Below, piece after piece: positions 47,611 through 56,275 of a stretch of DNA of 64,000 bases. Below the pieces are notes generated by a model. It was not told the origin of the DNA, made no database searches, and saw only the letters and a list, made by a program, of their open reading frames with translations. Position 1 is the stretch's first letter. Every line of letters starts with the position of its first letter. Both the position numbers and the translations under genes were made by a program. The DNA is from Planktothricoides raciborskii GIHE-MW2 (GTDB lineage Bacteria; Cyanobacteriota; Cyanobacteriia; Cyanobacteriales; Laspinemataceae): the NCBI RefSeq assembly GCF_040564635.1, contig NZ_CP159837.1, positions 6,249,001-6,313,000 of the forward strand, read 5' to 3'.

Positions 47611-47727
47611 GTTATCGAAAATTGATATGATGGATTGCTGCGGTGAAAATGTAGTATAATGTAGTATTAAATTTCTGTAGAAAATCAGAATTGTCATTAC
47701 TACTATCGATTTTTGAGTTAAATTAAG

Positions 47728-50190
47728 TTGATCAGTCCCCGAAGTAGCGAAATAGCAGTAAGTCCGTTGATTCAGTCGGAAACCTTAGAACTCCTAGAAT
47801 GGCCTCGCTTGTGCGAACATCTGGCCACGTTTGCCGCCACTAAGTTGGGCGCGATCGCAGCCCGTCAAATTCACATACCTACAAGTTTGGCCGAAACCGA
47901 GCAACTGTTGACGCAAACGAAGGAGGTTTACCATTTGGAAACCGCCTTGACCACCAGTTTGTCTTTTGAGGGGATTCACGATATTGGTGATTCTCTGGAA
48001 AGGGCACAGTTGCACGGGATCCTTAGCTGCGTGGAATTGTTGGCGATCGCCACCACTTTGGCGGGAATGCGTAACCTGCGCCGGGTGATTGATAGCCAAC
48101 CGAGTATCCCGGTTTTGAAAGAGTTGGTGGAAGATTTACGGACTTATCCCGAACTTGAACAAGAGATTCACCATTGTATTGATGAACGGGCAGAAGTTGC
48201 CGATCGCGCTAGTCCTCAACTGGGCGCTATTCGTGGTCAACTGAAGCAAGTCCGCGATCGCATTTACCAAACGTTGCAACAGATTATGCAGCGCCAAAGT
48301 GGGGCAATTCAGCAACAGCTAATTACCCAGCGGTCCGATCGCTTTGTGATTCCGGTAAAAGCGCCCCAAAAAGATTCGATTCCCGGCATTGTTCACGATA
48401 GTTCCACCACTGGCGCCACTCTCTACATCGAACCGAATGCGATCGTGGAGATGAATAATCGGCTGCGCGTGCTATTGCGCCAAGAAAAAGCTGAGGAAGA
48501 AGCAATTCTGCGGGCTTTAACGGAAAAAGTGGCAGCGGTGAATGAAGATTTAGAGCGGTTATTGGCGATCGCCACTACCCTGGATTTAGCCACAGCCCGC
48601 GCCCGCTATAGCTACTGGCTGAAAGCAAACCCCCCTAGATTTATTGACCGCAGCGCCGCTGACTTGATTACCTTACGTCAACTGCGCCATCCGTTGCTCA
48701 TTTGGCAACATCACCACGAACAAGGCCCCGCCGTGGTGCCGATTGATTTAATGATTTCGCCCCATATTCGGGTTGTCGCCATCACCGGCCCGAATACCGG
48801 GGGAAAAACTGTCACCCTGAAAACCCTGGGACTGGCGGCACTGATGGCTAAAATTGGCCTCTTTATCCCCGCTAGAGAACCTGTGGAATTGCCCTGGTTT
48901 GACGAAGTGCTGGCAGATATTGGGGATGAACAGTCCCTAGAACAGAGTTTATCTACTTTTTCTGGACATATCCGCCGGATTACTCGGATTTTGGCGGCTA
49001 TGAGTCAGGAAAGTTTGGTGTTGTTGGATGAAGTGGGCGCCGGGACTGACCCGTCCGAAGGCAGTGCATTGGCGATCGCCTTGTTGCAACACCTGGCAGA
49101 CTATGCGGGACTGACCGTGGCAACCACGCACTATGGCGAACTCAAAGCCTTGAAATATCAGGATGAACGGTTTGAAAATGCGGCGGTAGAATTTGATGAT
49201 GTGAGTCTTTCCCCCACTTATCGTCTGCTTTGGGGCATTCCGGGGCGATCGAATGCCCTGACCATTGCCAGTCGCTTGGGCTTAAGTTCAGAAATTATTG
49301 AAGTGGCGAAAACTCACGTGGCGCCGAGTGGCGGTGCGGAAATTAATCAGGTGATTGCCGGGTTGGAGTCTCAACGACGGCAACAAGAAATCAAAGCGAA
49401 AGAAGCAGCGGTATTATTAGCCCAGGCGGAAAAGTTGAATCAAGAAGTGTCTCAGGCTGCCCGGTCTTTGGAAGAACGAGAACAACTGCTGCGTCAGCAA
49501 CAAGAACAAACCTTATTAAATGAGTTGGCCCAAGCGAAGGCGGAAATTGCCCAAGTGATTCGCCGTTTGCAAGAAGGGAATCAAACGGGTCAAGATGCTC
49601 AAGAAGCAACTAAGGCATTAAATGAAATTTCTGAGCAATATCTCCCGTCCCGGCAGGTGAAGGCTAAACCCAAACCCGGATATCAGCCCAAGGTGGGCGA
49701 TCGCATTAGAATCCCGAAATTAGGCCAAACTGCTGAAGTTCTGGAGGTGTCCTTAGCAGATCAGGAGTTAATTGTCCGATTTGGCATTATGAAAATGACT
49801 GTGGCACTCACGGATATTGAATCCCTCAATGGGGAAAAAGTAGAACCGCCCCCAGTTAAAAATGTTGAACCAAAAATTTTAAAGGCGGCAAAAGTCACGG
49901 TTCCGGCAGCTACGGCTTCTGGATCGTCTTCTGTACCGACAATTAGAACTTCGCGGAATACCGTTGATTTGCGCGGGCGCCGAGTGGCAGACGCGGAGAT
50001 GGAATTAACACAGGCGATCGCTGCCCAAGTCCCGGTGGGTGGCGCTTTGTGGATTATTCACGGCAAAGGTACAGGTAAATTACGGGAAGGAGTTCATCAA
50101 ATTTTAGACCAATCTCCGCAAATTAAAAATTATGAATTAGCCAAAGATAAAGATGGTGGATCTGGTGTCACAATTGCCTATTTAAAATAA
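47728..50190 (+). CDS. mutS2: MutS2-family ATPase/nuclease
   Basis: An 820-residue protein starting at TTG 47728 (MISPRSSEIAVSPLIQSETLELLEWPRLCEHL); I see no better start. The order is a MutS core with the ATPase domain (Walker A GPNTGGKT near residue 354, then DEVGAGTDPSEGSALA), a coiled-coil stretch (about 545-630), and a C-terminal Smr nuclease domain (VDLRGRRVADAEMELTQAI and IIHGKGTGKLREGV). MutS2 does not do mismatch repair; it blocks recombination and acts on stalled ribosomes in other bacteria. The gene is intact. Confidence 0.95.
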   Translation: MISPRSSEIAVSPLIQSETLELLEWPRLCEHLATFAATKLGAIAARQIHIPTSLAETEQLLTQTKEVYHLETALTTSLSFEGIHDIGDSLERAQLHGILSCVELLAIATTLAGMRNLRRVIDSQPSIPVLKELVEDLRTYPELEQEIHHCIDERAEVADRASPQLGAIRGQLKQVRDRIYQTLQQIMQRQSGAIQQQLITQRSDRFVIPVKAPQKDSIPGIVHDSSTTGATLYIEPNAIVEMNNRLRVLLRQEKAEEEAILRALTEKVAAVNEDLERLLAIATTLDLATARARYSYWLKANPPRFIDRSAADLITLRQLRHPLLIWQHHHEQGPAVVPIDLMISPHIRVVAITGPNTGGKTVTLKTLGLAALMAKIGLFIPAREPVELPWFDEVLADIGDEQSLEQSLSTFSGHIRRITRILAAMSQESLVLLDEVGAGTDPSEGSALAIALLQHLADYAGLTVATTHYGELKALKYQDERFENAAVEFDDVSLSPTYRLLWGIPGRSNALTIASRLGLSSEIIEVAKTHVAPSGGAEINQVIAGLESQRRQQEIKAKEAAVLLAQAEKLNQEVSQAARSLEEREQLLRQQQEQTLLNELAQAKAEIAQVIRRLQEGNQTGQDAQEATKALNEISEQYLPSRQVKAKPKPGYQPKVGDRIRIPKLGQTAEVLEVSLADQELIVRFGIMKMTVALTDIESLNGEKVEPPPVKNVEPKILKAAKVTVPAATASGSSSVPTIRTSRNTVDLRGRRVADAEMELTQAIAAQVPVGGALWIIHGKGTGKLREGVHQILDQSPQIKNYELAKDKDGGSGVTIAYLK

Positions 50191-50205
50191 TAGTTATTAG
50201 TTGTT

Positions 50206-50222
50206 GGGTAGGGATTCTTTGG
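50206..50222. repeat. Extra copy of GGGTAGGGATTCTTTGG
   Basis: Same 17-mer as in the WD40 pseudogene, 15 bases after the mutS2 stop. Confidence 0.85.
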
Positions 50223-50239
50223 TTGGTGGTTATTAGTCA

Positions 50240-50590
50240 AACAACTAACAACAGGCAACAGGCAAAAGGCAACAGGCAACAGGCAACAGGCAAAAGGCAA
50301 AAGGCAAAAGGCAAAAGGCAACAGGCAAAAGGCAACAGGCAACAGGCAACAGGCAAAAGGCAAACAACAACCAAAAGGCAACAGGCAAAAGGCAAAAGGC
50401 AAAAGGCAAAAGGCAACAGGCAAACAACAACCAAAAGGCAACAGGCAACAGGCAAAAGGCAAACAACAACCAAAAGGCAACAGGCAACAGGCAAAAGGCA
50501 AAAGGCAAACAACAACCAACAACCAAAAGGCAACAGGCAACAACCAACAAACAACAAACAACAATCAACAATCAACAACCAACAAATAAC
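50240..50590. repeat. STRR array, heptamer GGCAACA/GGCAAAA
   Basis: About 50 heptamers of GGCAACA and GGCAAAA, with a few CAAACAACAACC variants, occupy most of the gap between mutS2 and the DUF4335 gene. All long ORFs here are artefacts of it. Confidence 0.97.
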
Positions 50591-50635
50591 TATTTATCCT
50601 TTCTCCAAAAAATTATCTTTCTTAATTCTCTTTAT

Positions 50636-51388
50636 ATGCCCTGGTCTAACTCAGTTTCTCGAAGGTACAGTTCTCCCACTTGCACTTTAGAAATTAGTCT
50701 GAAACGCTCACCCTGGTCATTTTTGACTGGTGAATTTTTCAGGAAATATATCCGATTTCAGCTAATATTTGATCGCCCACAATCTGCCAGTGAAAAACAA
50801 TTAATTATTCGGGGCGATGGATTAACCCTCGAAGAGTTATATCAAGCAGTCAAGCAGTACAGTGAAGCGTTTTTTCATGGCGATTCGCGAGAGCGGATTC
50901 CTTGCGGGAATAGCACCCCAAGCAATATGGCGACGCAATTTCTGTTAGAAGATTCCTTAGAATCCCGTTTTCATTCTGGGAGTATGGTTCTGCAACCTCC
51001 CTTAGAGAATCAAGAAGTTTCTAGTATTTTAACTTTGAATCAGAATGCATCGATTCAGATTAAACCCCAAGGGGGATTTATTCATCAATTAGATTTGGGT
51101 GTTTTAGCCACGGAAGCATCTAATCATAATATTCAATTAGGCAACCTACAATTATTAGATTTAGTCGCCGCTTTAGAAGAATGTATGGTGGATTTAATGG
51201 CGATCGCTCCACCCCAACCGCCATTAAAACCCGTCTCTGGACATTTGCTGAAATGGATCCTGGGGGCGATCGCCTTTGTGATACTGGGACTGACCGCAGG
51301 GACTACTACTAAAAGCGATCGGCAAGCTTCACCCCCACCCCTGACTCAGCCAACATTGCCAGGGATCCGCCATAGTCAATCTAAATAA
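50636..51388 (+). CDS. DUF4335 family protein
   Basis: The 250-residue product starts PWSNSVSRRYSSPTCTLEISLKRSPWS, the typical beginning of cyanobacterial DUF4335 proteins. One membrane segment lies near residues 208-224 (LLKWILGAIAFVILGLTAG), followed by a short Pro-rich tail, so it is probably tail-anchored. The family's function is not known. Confidence 0.82.
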   Translation: MPWSNSVSRRYSSPTCTLEISLKRSPWSFLTGEFFRKYIRFQLIFDRPQSASEKQLIIRGDGLTLEELYQAVKQYSEAFFHGDSRERIPCGNSTPSNMATQFLLEDSLESRFHSGSMVLQPPLENQEVSSILTLNQNASIQIKPQGGFIHQLDLGVLATEASNHNIQLGNLQLLDLVAALEECMVDLMAIAPPQPPLKPVSGHLLKWILGAIAFVILGLTAGTTTKSDRQASPPPLTQPTLPGIRHSQSK

Positions 51389-51600
51389 ACCGAACTTACC
51401 CAGAGTTCCACTCGTTTTGCGTTCAAATTGCGATCGAATCTTGATAAATTCTCTGGTGGGCATTTGCCCACCATATTTATAGTGCTTAAAACTTTTACCA
51501 CACTATATATAGATTCAAGTAGAGTGGTAGCCCAACGGCTCATCACTTTTTTTATTGCCCCTTGGCTAAAAAATAAATTTTCTGGAAAAATTTTTCTCAA

Positions 51601-51688
51601 ATGAGGGGTATGACCCCTCATTTATATGCTAAGTTAAATTTAGTAGTGTACCCTGATTGCAGACGCCCCTTGTTTGGGCGTTTTTTTT
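51601..51688 (+). ncRNA. Candidate small RNA, unit 1
   Basis: An 88-base unit: a 5' hairpin (GAGGGG/CCCCTC), a conserved single-stranded segment (TGCTAAGTTAAATTTAGTAG), then ACCCTGATTGCAG and a terminator (ACGCCCC/GGGCGT then eight T). The arrangement is that of a short terminated transcript. It could also be a repeat element without transcription. Confidence 0.5.
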
Positions 51689-51800
51689 GGCCATTTTTCC
51701 GGCAACCAACCCAAAGGAAGATCCAGTAGGATCCTGTGCGATCGCCTCCCCATCAAAGCTAAAAAATTTTGACAAAAAATTTTGACAAAAAATTTATAAA

Positions 51801-51889
51801 CTAGGGGGTAATACCCCTCATTGATGTGCTAGATTAAATTCAGTAGATTCACCCTGATTGCAGACGCCCTTAGTTTGGGCGTTTTTTTT
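51801..51889 (+). ncRNA. Candidate small RNA, unit 2
   Basis: Same plan as unit 1: GGGGGTAATACCCCTCA hairpin, TGCTAGATTAAATTCAGTAG, ACCCTGATTGCAG and an ACGCCC/GGGCGT terminator with eight T. Just upstream TTTTGACAAAAAATTT appears twice and TATAAA follows, a possible promoter. Compensating changes in the stem (GGGGGT/ACCCC) keep pairing. Confidence 0.5.
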
Positions 51890-51976
51890 GGCCATTTTCC
51901 CGGCAAGCCAACCAAAGGGGGATCCAGGGAAGAACCCCGCCCATCAAGGCAAAAAATTTTTTTCAAATCCGATTAA

Positions 51977-52064
51977 ATGAGGGGTCATACCCCTCATTGA
52001 TGTGCTAGATTAACTTCAGTAGATTCACCCTGATTGCAGACGCTCCTTGTTTGGGCGTTTTTTT
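51977..52064 (+). ncRNA. Candidate small RNA, unit 3
   Basis: Same plan: GAGGGGTCATACCCCTC hairpin, TGCTAGATTAACTTCAGTAG, ACCCTGATTGCAG and a terminator stem with seven T. One change in the terminator stem (CGCTCC) weakens it slightly. Confidence 0.5.
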
Positions 52065-52265
52065 ATTGGATGCGTTCCCACCTAATCAGTCATCAGCTAT
52101 CACTTATCAGCTAGTAGCTATTATTTGTTAGTTATCAAACAACAATTAATCACCAGCAACTAATAACTAATAACCAACAACTACCAACTAAAAATTAATA
52201 ACTAACAACTATCAATCAACAACTATCAACTAACCCCTGACCTATGACGGCTGAATGCTTAAGAA

Positions 52266-53072
52266 TTACCTAGGATTTTCGGGTGATTTTCGTGATAAAT
52301 AAGTTGTAATCGATTGATATGTCATGTCCTGACTTTGACATTTCTGTAATCGATATTGCACTTCCAAGTGTAGCCAATTTTCAAATAATTTATCTAATAT
52401 TTTTTCCTGAATTTCTGGGGTTAAATCAAGTTGAGTCACTTCTTCCACTAACATCAAATGATACCCAGCGGCAGTTTTCACCGGCGGAATAATTTCCCCG
52501 ACATTTCCATTCAGAATCGCCTCAACGAGTTCTGGATCTAATTCAGCCATAGAAACCCAGCCACTATAACCACAACTTAGTCGGCGGCGCTGGTCGATGT
52601 CATAAAGATGGGCGGCTTCAAAAAAACTTAATTCTTGCTCTTCAATTTGATAAAATAAATCCGTGGCAATTCTTTCAAATGGTACAATAATTTGATACAG
52701 CAATATTTCTTGAAATTCACTTTTATGTTCCATGAAATATGCTTCAACTTGGGATGCAAACAAATGTTTAGCAAGTTTTTTGGCTAATAAGCGATCGCTA
52801 ATTATCTGTTCCCATTCTTCATACAATAATCCGCGACCGACTAACCAAGCAATTAAGTCGGAACTGGTTTCTAGATGATGCTGGGTTCTAAACTGATGAC
52901 ATTCATCTTGAATTTCCTCTAAGGTGATGATCGGGTTGATTTGTTCCGCAAATTCTTTAACAATTTTACCCGATAATATCTTGACAATAACTTCTGGTAG
53001 GGTTTGTTCTTGTTTCAGAAAGTTAATAATTTCTTTGGCAGTAATTCCCGCTGTAATTTGTAAATTAACCAT
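52266..53072 (-). CDS. Parvulin-type peptidyl-prolyl isomerase
   Basis: The 268-residue product has a helical N-terminal chaperone part (1-115, SurA-like) and a parvulin domain (about 120-225) seen in LSFFEAAHLYDIDQRRRLSCGYSGWVSMAELDPELVEAILNGNVGEIIPPVKTAAGYHLMLVEEV. It lacks a signal peptide, so it is probably cytosolic. Similar proteins sit near ribosomal-peptide or secretion clusters in cyanobacteria, but no such genes adjoin it here. Start MVNLQITAGITAKE at 53072 is natural. Confidence 0.88.
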   Translation of the reverse strand: MVNLQITAGITAKEIINFLKQEQTLPEVIVKILSGKIVKEFAEQINPIITLEEIQDECHQFRTQHHLETSSDLIAWLVGRGLLYEEWEQIISDRLLAKKLAKHLFASQVEAYFMEHKSEFQEILLYQIIVPFERIATDLFYQIEEQELSFFEAAHLYDIDQRRRLSCGYSGWVSMAELDPELVEAILNGNVGEIIPPVKTAAGYHLMLVEEVTQLDLTPEIQEKILDKLFENWLHLEVQYRLQKCQSQDMTYQSITTYLSRKSPENPR

Positions 53073-53717
53073 GATAGCCCCTCATTTCTAAGATAATCTG
53101 TAGCGTTTTATGAATTGAACGTAAACCCCGGTGATAAATTTAGTAAAATTTAACTGTAAGCCCTATAATTCAATCGATTAAAATTTCAGACAAATTATTT
53201 AAAAATTTTGAGTAAAAATATCCCAATTCTGTGATTGATAGTGTTGATCGGGGTTTTTCGAGTTTACCTAAGCAATTAAATCTGATCTCACTCATGGCCG
53301 ATCGGCGTATTCATGCAGATTGACTGGTCAATTCAAGATTTTCATTGAGAGATGATTGAGATCCGTGAGATCCTTTCCCTTAGCCTTGTTCGTTCGCTTT
53401 AGCGTGCCGGAGGCAATCGCTCTTATAAGCAGGAATTTGGTTAGCGAGCCAAAATTGTCACCTTGATTGTCACCTAGTTTGTTCCCTTATGTTACATATT
53501 ATCTCTCTTTTTGATAAATAATGCTGCCAATTTGGCAAAATTATTTGATGGCTTCTCCTCACCGGGGCTATGGGGATAAATCTTGTTTGTGAGGATTTCT
53601 CTAGGGCTAAGAGATTTCGGGTCAGGGATTTTTGGTTCTCATCCCTAGCCCACGTTGGCGGATTCAAAAGGGCGCTATAACATAGTCATATTGGTATGGA
53701 TGATCAAATAATCAAAA
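53073..53717. other. Gap of 645 bp without a supported gene
   Basis: It is the divergent promoter region of the isomerase and SPFH genes. A minus-strand 65-codon frame at 53470-53667 has no coding character. I see nothing else in it. Confidence 0.5.
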
Positions 53718-54611
53718 ATGATGCAAGAAATTCCGGCTTTTAAAATCAATGGATTTATCGCTTTGGGGGCGGCGATCGCCGCAGCCTGGGTGGGACTATG
53801 GCTAACCGGGGATATCACCCAGTTAATCAATCAATTAAATCGAGGCGAAGTGGCGCCGCCTGCTTTACTCGGAGTGGTGTTATTGATGGTGGCTACTATG
53901 ACGTTACTGGGTTTGACTACCCTAGAACCCAATCAAGGGCGGGTGCTGATTTTTTTGGGTAACTATAGTGGTACAGTGCGCGATCCGGGCTTTTGGTGGG
54001 TGAACCCATTGGCTTCAAAAGAATTGATTTCTTTGCGCGTGCGTAATTTTAATAGCGATCGCCTCAAGGTAAATGATGCCCAGGGCAACCCGATTGAAAT
54101 TGCGGCGGTGGTCGTTTGGCGGGTGGTGGATTCCGCCAAAGCCCTCTTTGACGTTGAATATTATGAAGAATTTGTGGCGATTCAAAGTGAAACGGCCATT
54201 CGTTCTCTGGCAATTCGTTATCCTTACGATAGCGGCAACGATCAAGAAGCTTCACTCAGAGGTAGTCCTGATGAAGTCGCAGCCGCCCTCAAACAAGAGG
54301 TGCAAGACCGCTTAGGAGTGGCTGGGGTGGAAACGATCGAAACTCGGCTGTCTCATTTGGCTTACGCCCCGGAAATTGCTCAGGTGATGTTGCGCCGTCA
54401 GCAAGCCCAAGCGATTATTGCCGCCCGTCAGCAAATTGTCGAGGGGGCGGTGAGTATGGTGGAAATGGCGATGAACCAGTTGCGCGATCGCCAGATTATT
54501 GCCTTAGATGATGACCGCAAAGCCAAAATGATCAATAATTTGCTAGTGGTTTTGACTTCTGAAAATAATATTCAACCTGTAGTAAATGCCGGTCATTCCC
54601 CAGAAGCTTGA
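53718..54611 (+). CDS. SPFH/band-7 domain membrane protein
   Basis: The 297-residue protein has two N-terminal membrane segments (about 9-30 and 47-68) followed by an SPFH domain: LEPNQGRVLIFLGNYSGTVRDPGFWWVNP is the family's entry and VRNFNSDRLKVNDAQGNPIEIAAVVVWRV its core. The later part (EIAQVMLRRQQAQAIIAARQQIVEGAVSMVEMAM) is a coiled coil used for oligomer rings. Such proteins organise membrane microdomains and quality-control proteases. Intact. Confidence 0.92.
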   Translation: MMQEIPAFKINGFIALGAAIAAAWVGLWLTGDITQLINQLNRGEVAPPALLGVVLLMVATMTLLGLTTLEPNQGRVLIFLGNYSGTVRDPGFWWVNPLASKELISLRVRNFNSDRLKVNDAQGNPIEIAAVVVWRVVDSAKALFDVEYYEEFVAIQSETAIRSLAIRYPYDSGNDQEASLRGSPDEVAAALKQEVQDRLGVAGVETIETRLSHLAYAPEIAQVMLRRQQAQAIIAARQQIVEGAVSMVEMAMNQLRDRQIIALDDDRKAKMINNLLVVLTSENNIQPVVNAGHSPEA

Positions 54612-54629
54612 GGGTTTTGTACTTGACCA

Positions 54630-55045
54630 ATATCATGCCAGCAGCCTATAGAACATTTACGCAAAAAAGCCGTCGATGCTTACGATCATGGCGAACGCAA
54701 AATCCACATCTGTCGAACCTTAAATATTAGCCGCAATACTCTTGACCTCTGGTTAAAGCGTCGAAAAGAAACGGGCAGGGTGGCGGCTAATACCCAGTAT
54801 CGGGGGGTCTCAATCGAAAATCAATGATCTCGAAATTTTTGAGAGTTTGGCGGTCGAGCATGGACATTTGACACAAAAAGAAATGGCTGAAAAATGGCCG
54901 GCACCAGTCAGGTCTTGATGAGAAAAGCAGTCAAGAAAATTAAATTCACTCGTAAAAAAACCTATAGGTACGGGGAAAGAAATGAACAAGCAAGAGCCGA
55001 GTTCCAAAAAGAAATTAGCCGCTATGCTCCCAAGAGACTGGTTGA
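54630..55045 (+). pseudogene. IS630-family transposase remnant (N-terminal part)
   Basis: ATGCCAGCAGCCTATAG opens MPAAY, then one-base shifts give LRKKAVDAYDHGERKIHICRT, LNISRNTLDLWLKRRKETG, KINDLEIFESLAVEHGHLTQKEMAEKW and RKAVKKIKFTRKKTYRYGERNEQARAEF. These are the helix-turn-helix and linker of the IS630 transposase. The DDE catalytic domain is missing. It is a dead copy. Confidence 0.88.
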
Positions 55046-55179
55046 TTGGGGGCGATCGCTAAAGATAATGTGGTTTATCGGTGGCTGTTCTCAAAGTTTA
55101 TATAACTCGCTATGGCAGGATTTGCCGAGAACAGAGTCAATATACTTGAAGTGGTTGTCACCACAGTTGCTAGTTTTAT

Positions 55180-55240
55180 TGCCAGTGTGCTTGCCAGTGT
55201 GCTTGCCAGTGTGCTTGCCAGTTTGCTTGCCAGTTTTCTG
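55180..55240. repeat. 12-bp tandem repeat TTGCCAGTGTGC
   Basis: Four or five head-to-tail copies after the transposase remnant. Coding is not supported on either strand. Confidence 0.85.
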
Positions 55241-55747
55241 GTTAGCCCAAGTCGCATTTCTTGTTTCTACCGTAATTCTTAAAAAAAGAGATTTGCTCTG
55301 ATTAATATCCAACGAGCCAAGGCTATGTTTGTAAATGCACTTTTATGTCAATTGCTGTTTAGTGTATCGAAAAAATCGAGTTAGAGTCATCATTCTTTAT
55401 GAAATTTTCATTATTGGCGGTATTTCTCGCTGAATTATGAATTTTTAGTAAATTTTAGTAAAATTACTTGACATTTTTTTTAACTTATGATTTCCGATTC
55501 CCAATTCTAGGGACAATTCAAAGATCGCCCATACTTCGGCGGGCATATCGGCGGGGAGAAGAGAGGCGATCGCCCTTGTCCCCTTTTTTCCCTTTTTCCC
55601 CCTTTTTCCCTTTTTCCCCCTTTTTCCCTTTTTTTCCCTATTTTTGTAAAATTATCATTAAATTTCTGAGAATGTGTGAGTTTAATCACCCAGTTTACTA
55701 AAATATCTGCCATGATATAAGTAGGACAAAATTACAGGAGAGGCAAA

Positions 55748-55867
55748 ATGAACCACTCACCAGTAGACAGCGAAAAAGACAAAAGTTTTCCCCTGCATAA
55801 ATTTCTGCAAAAATTTATCCATCCGTCGAGGAAAAAACCCCCCAAGAACGAAACACACCGCCTCTGA
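55748..55867 (+). CDS. Possible small protein, 39 residues
   Basis: ATG 55748 is preceded by ACAGGAGAGGCAAA, a strong ribosome site. The frame codes MNHSPVDSEKDKSFPLHKFL and ends in a basic tail (HPSRKKPPKNETHRL). A terminator hairpin follows 80 bases later. This gives a complete mini-transcription unit. The product is basic and without known family. Confidence 0.45.
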   Translation: MNHSPVDSEKDKSFPLHKFLQKFIHPSRKKPPKNETHRL

Positions 55868-55947
55868 ATTCCTCGAATTTTTCTCCGGTTATTGAGTAAA
55901 ACGATCGCCCCTGGGTTGACCAGGATGAGAACACAGATAGGAAAACA

Positions 55948-55984
55948 CCCCGATCCCAACAAGGCAATGGAATCGGGGTTTTTC
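55948..55984 (+). terminator. Intrinsic terminator after the small ORF
   Basis: CCCCGATCC pairs with GGAATCGGGG, followed by TTTTTC. It lies between the small ORF and the chemoreceptor gene. Confidence 0.75.
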
Positions 55985-56275
55985 TTGACTTTTTACCCTG
56001 GATCCAATGAATGATCCAGCAAATTTTTTAAATCCAATTATTGGGTGTACTTACTTCAGTCAAACCATTGTTTTTTTTACAAAACTTTAAAACTTTTTTT
56101 TTGGAAAAATAGTATAATACAAGATCATAATTCAGGGTTTGTTAACGTTTAAGCTTCTTCACAAATTTTAACGTTGGCTCAAACAGATCCGCTTAAATGA
56201 ATCGATGAGTTTTTGACAGGTTCAAGGTTATTTACTCTAGAAAAATATTTTTTAGGCAATTTCAGAGGAAATGTT

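Larger units (their letters stand above)
51389..52265. other. Non-coding region holding three tandem sRNA-like units
   Basis: No gene is supported. The three units described separately are spaced by 200 and 176 bp. Before them is GGTGGGCATTTGCCCACC (near 51453-51470), and after them an AACTATCAAC-type repeat (52140-52230). Confidence 0.7.
55312..56275. other. Gap with a small ORF, pyrimidine run and terminator
   Basis: A CCCCCTTTTTCCCTTTTT array (about 55577-55640) and the small gene at 55748-55867 with its terminator are listed separately. Nothing else is supported. Confidence 0.6.

Noticed and set aside
50178-50590. Long open frames in the heptamer array
   Set aside because: A period of seven with no stops gives open frames in several registers; composition is not protein-like.
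51590-52064. Possible CRISPR with three repeats
   Set aside because: Unit spacing of 176-200 bp and similar inner parts do not fit repeat-spacer structure.
53470-53667. 65-codon minus-strand ORF
   Set aside because: No ribosome site and no protein-like pattern; it lies in a divergent promoter region.
55075-55312. ORFs with LAST or LPVC repeats
   Set aside because: They are translations of a 12-bp tandem repeat beside a dead transposase.
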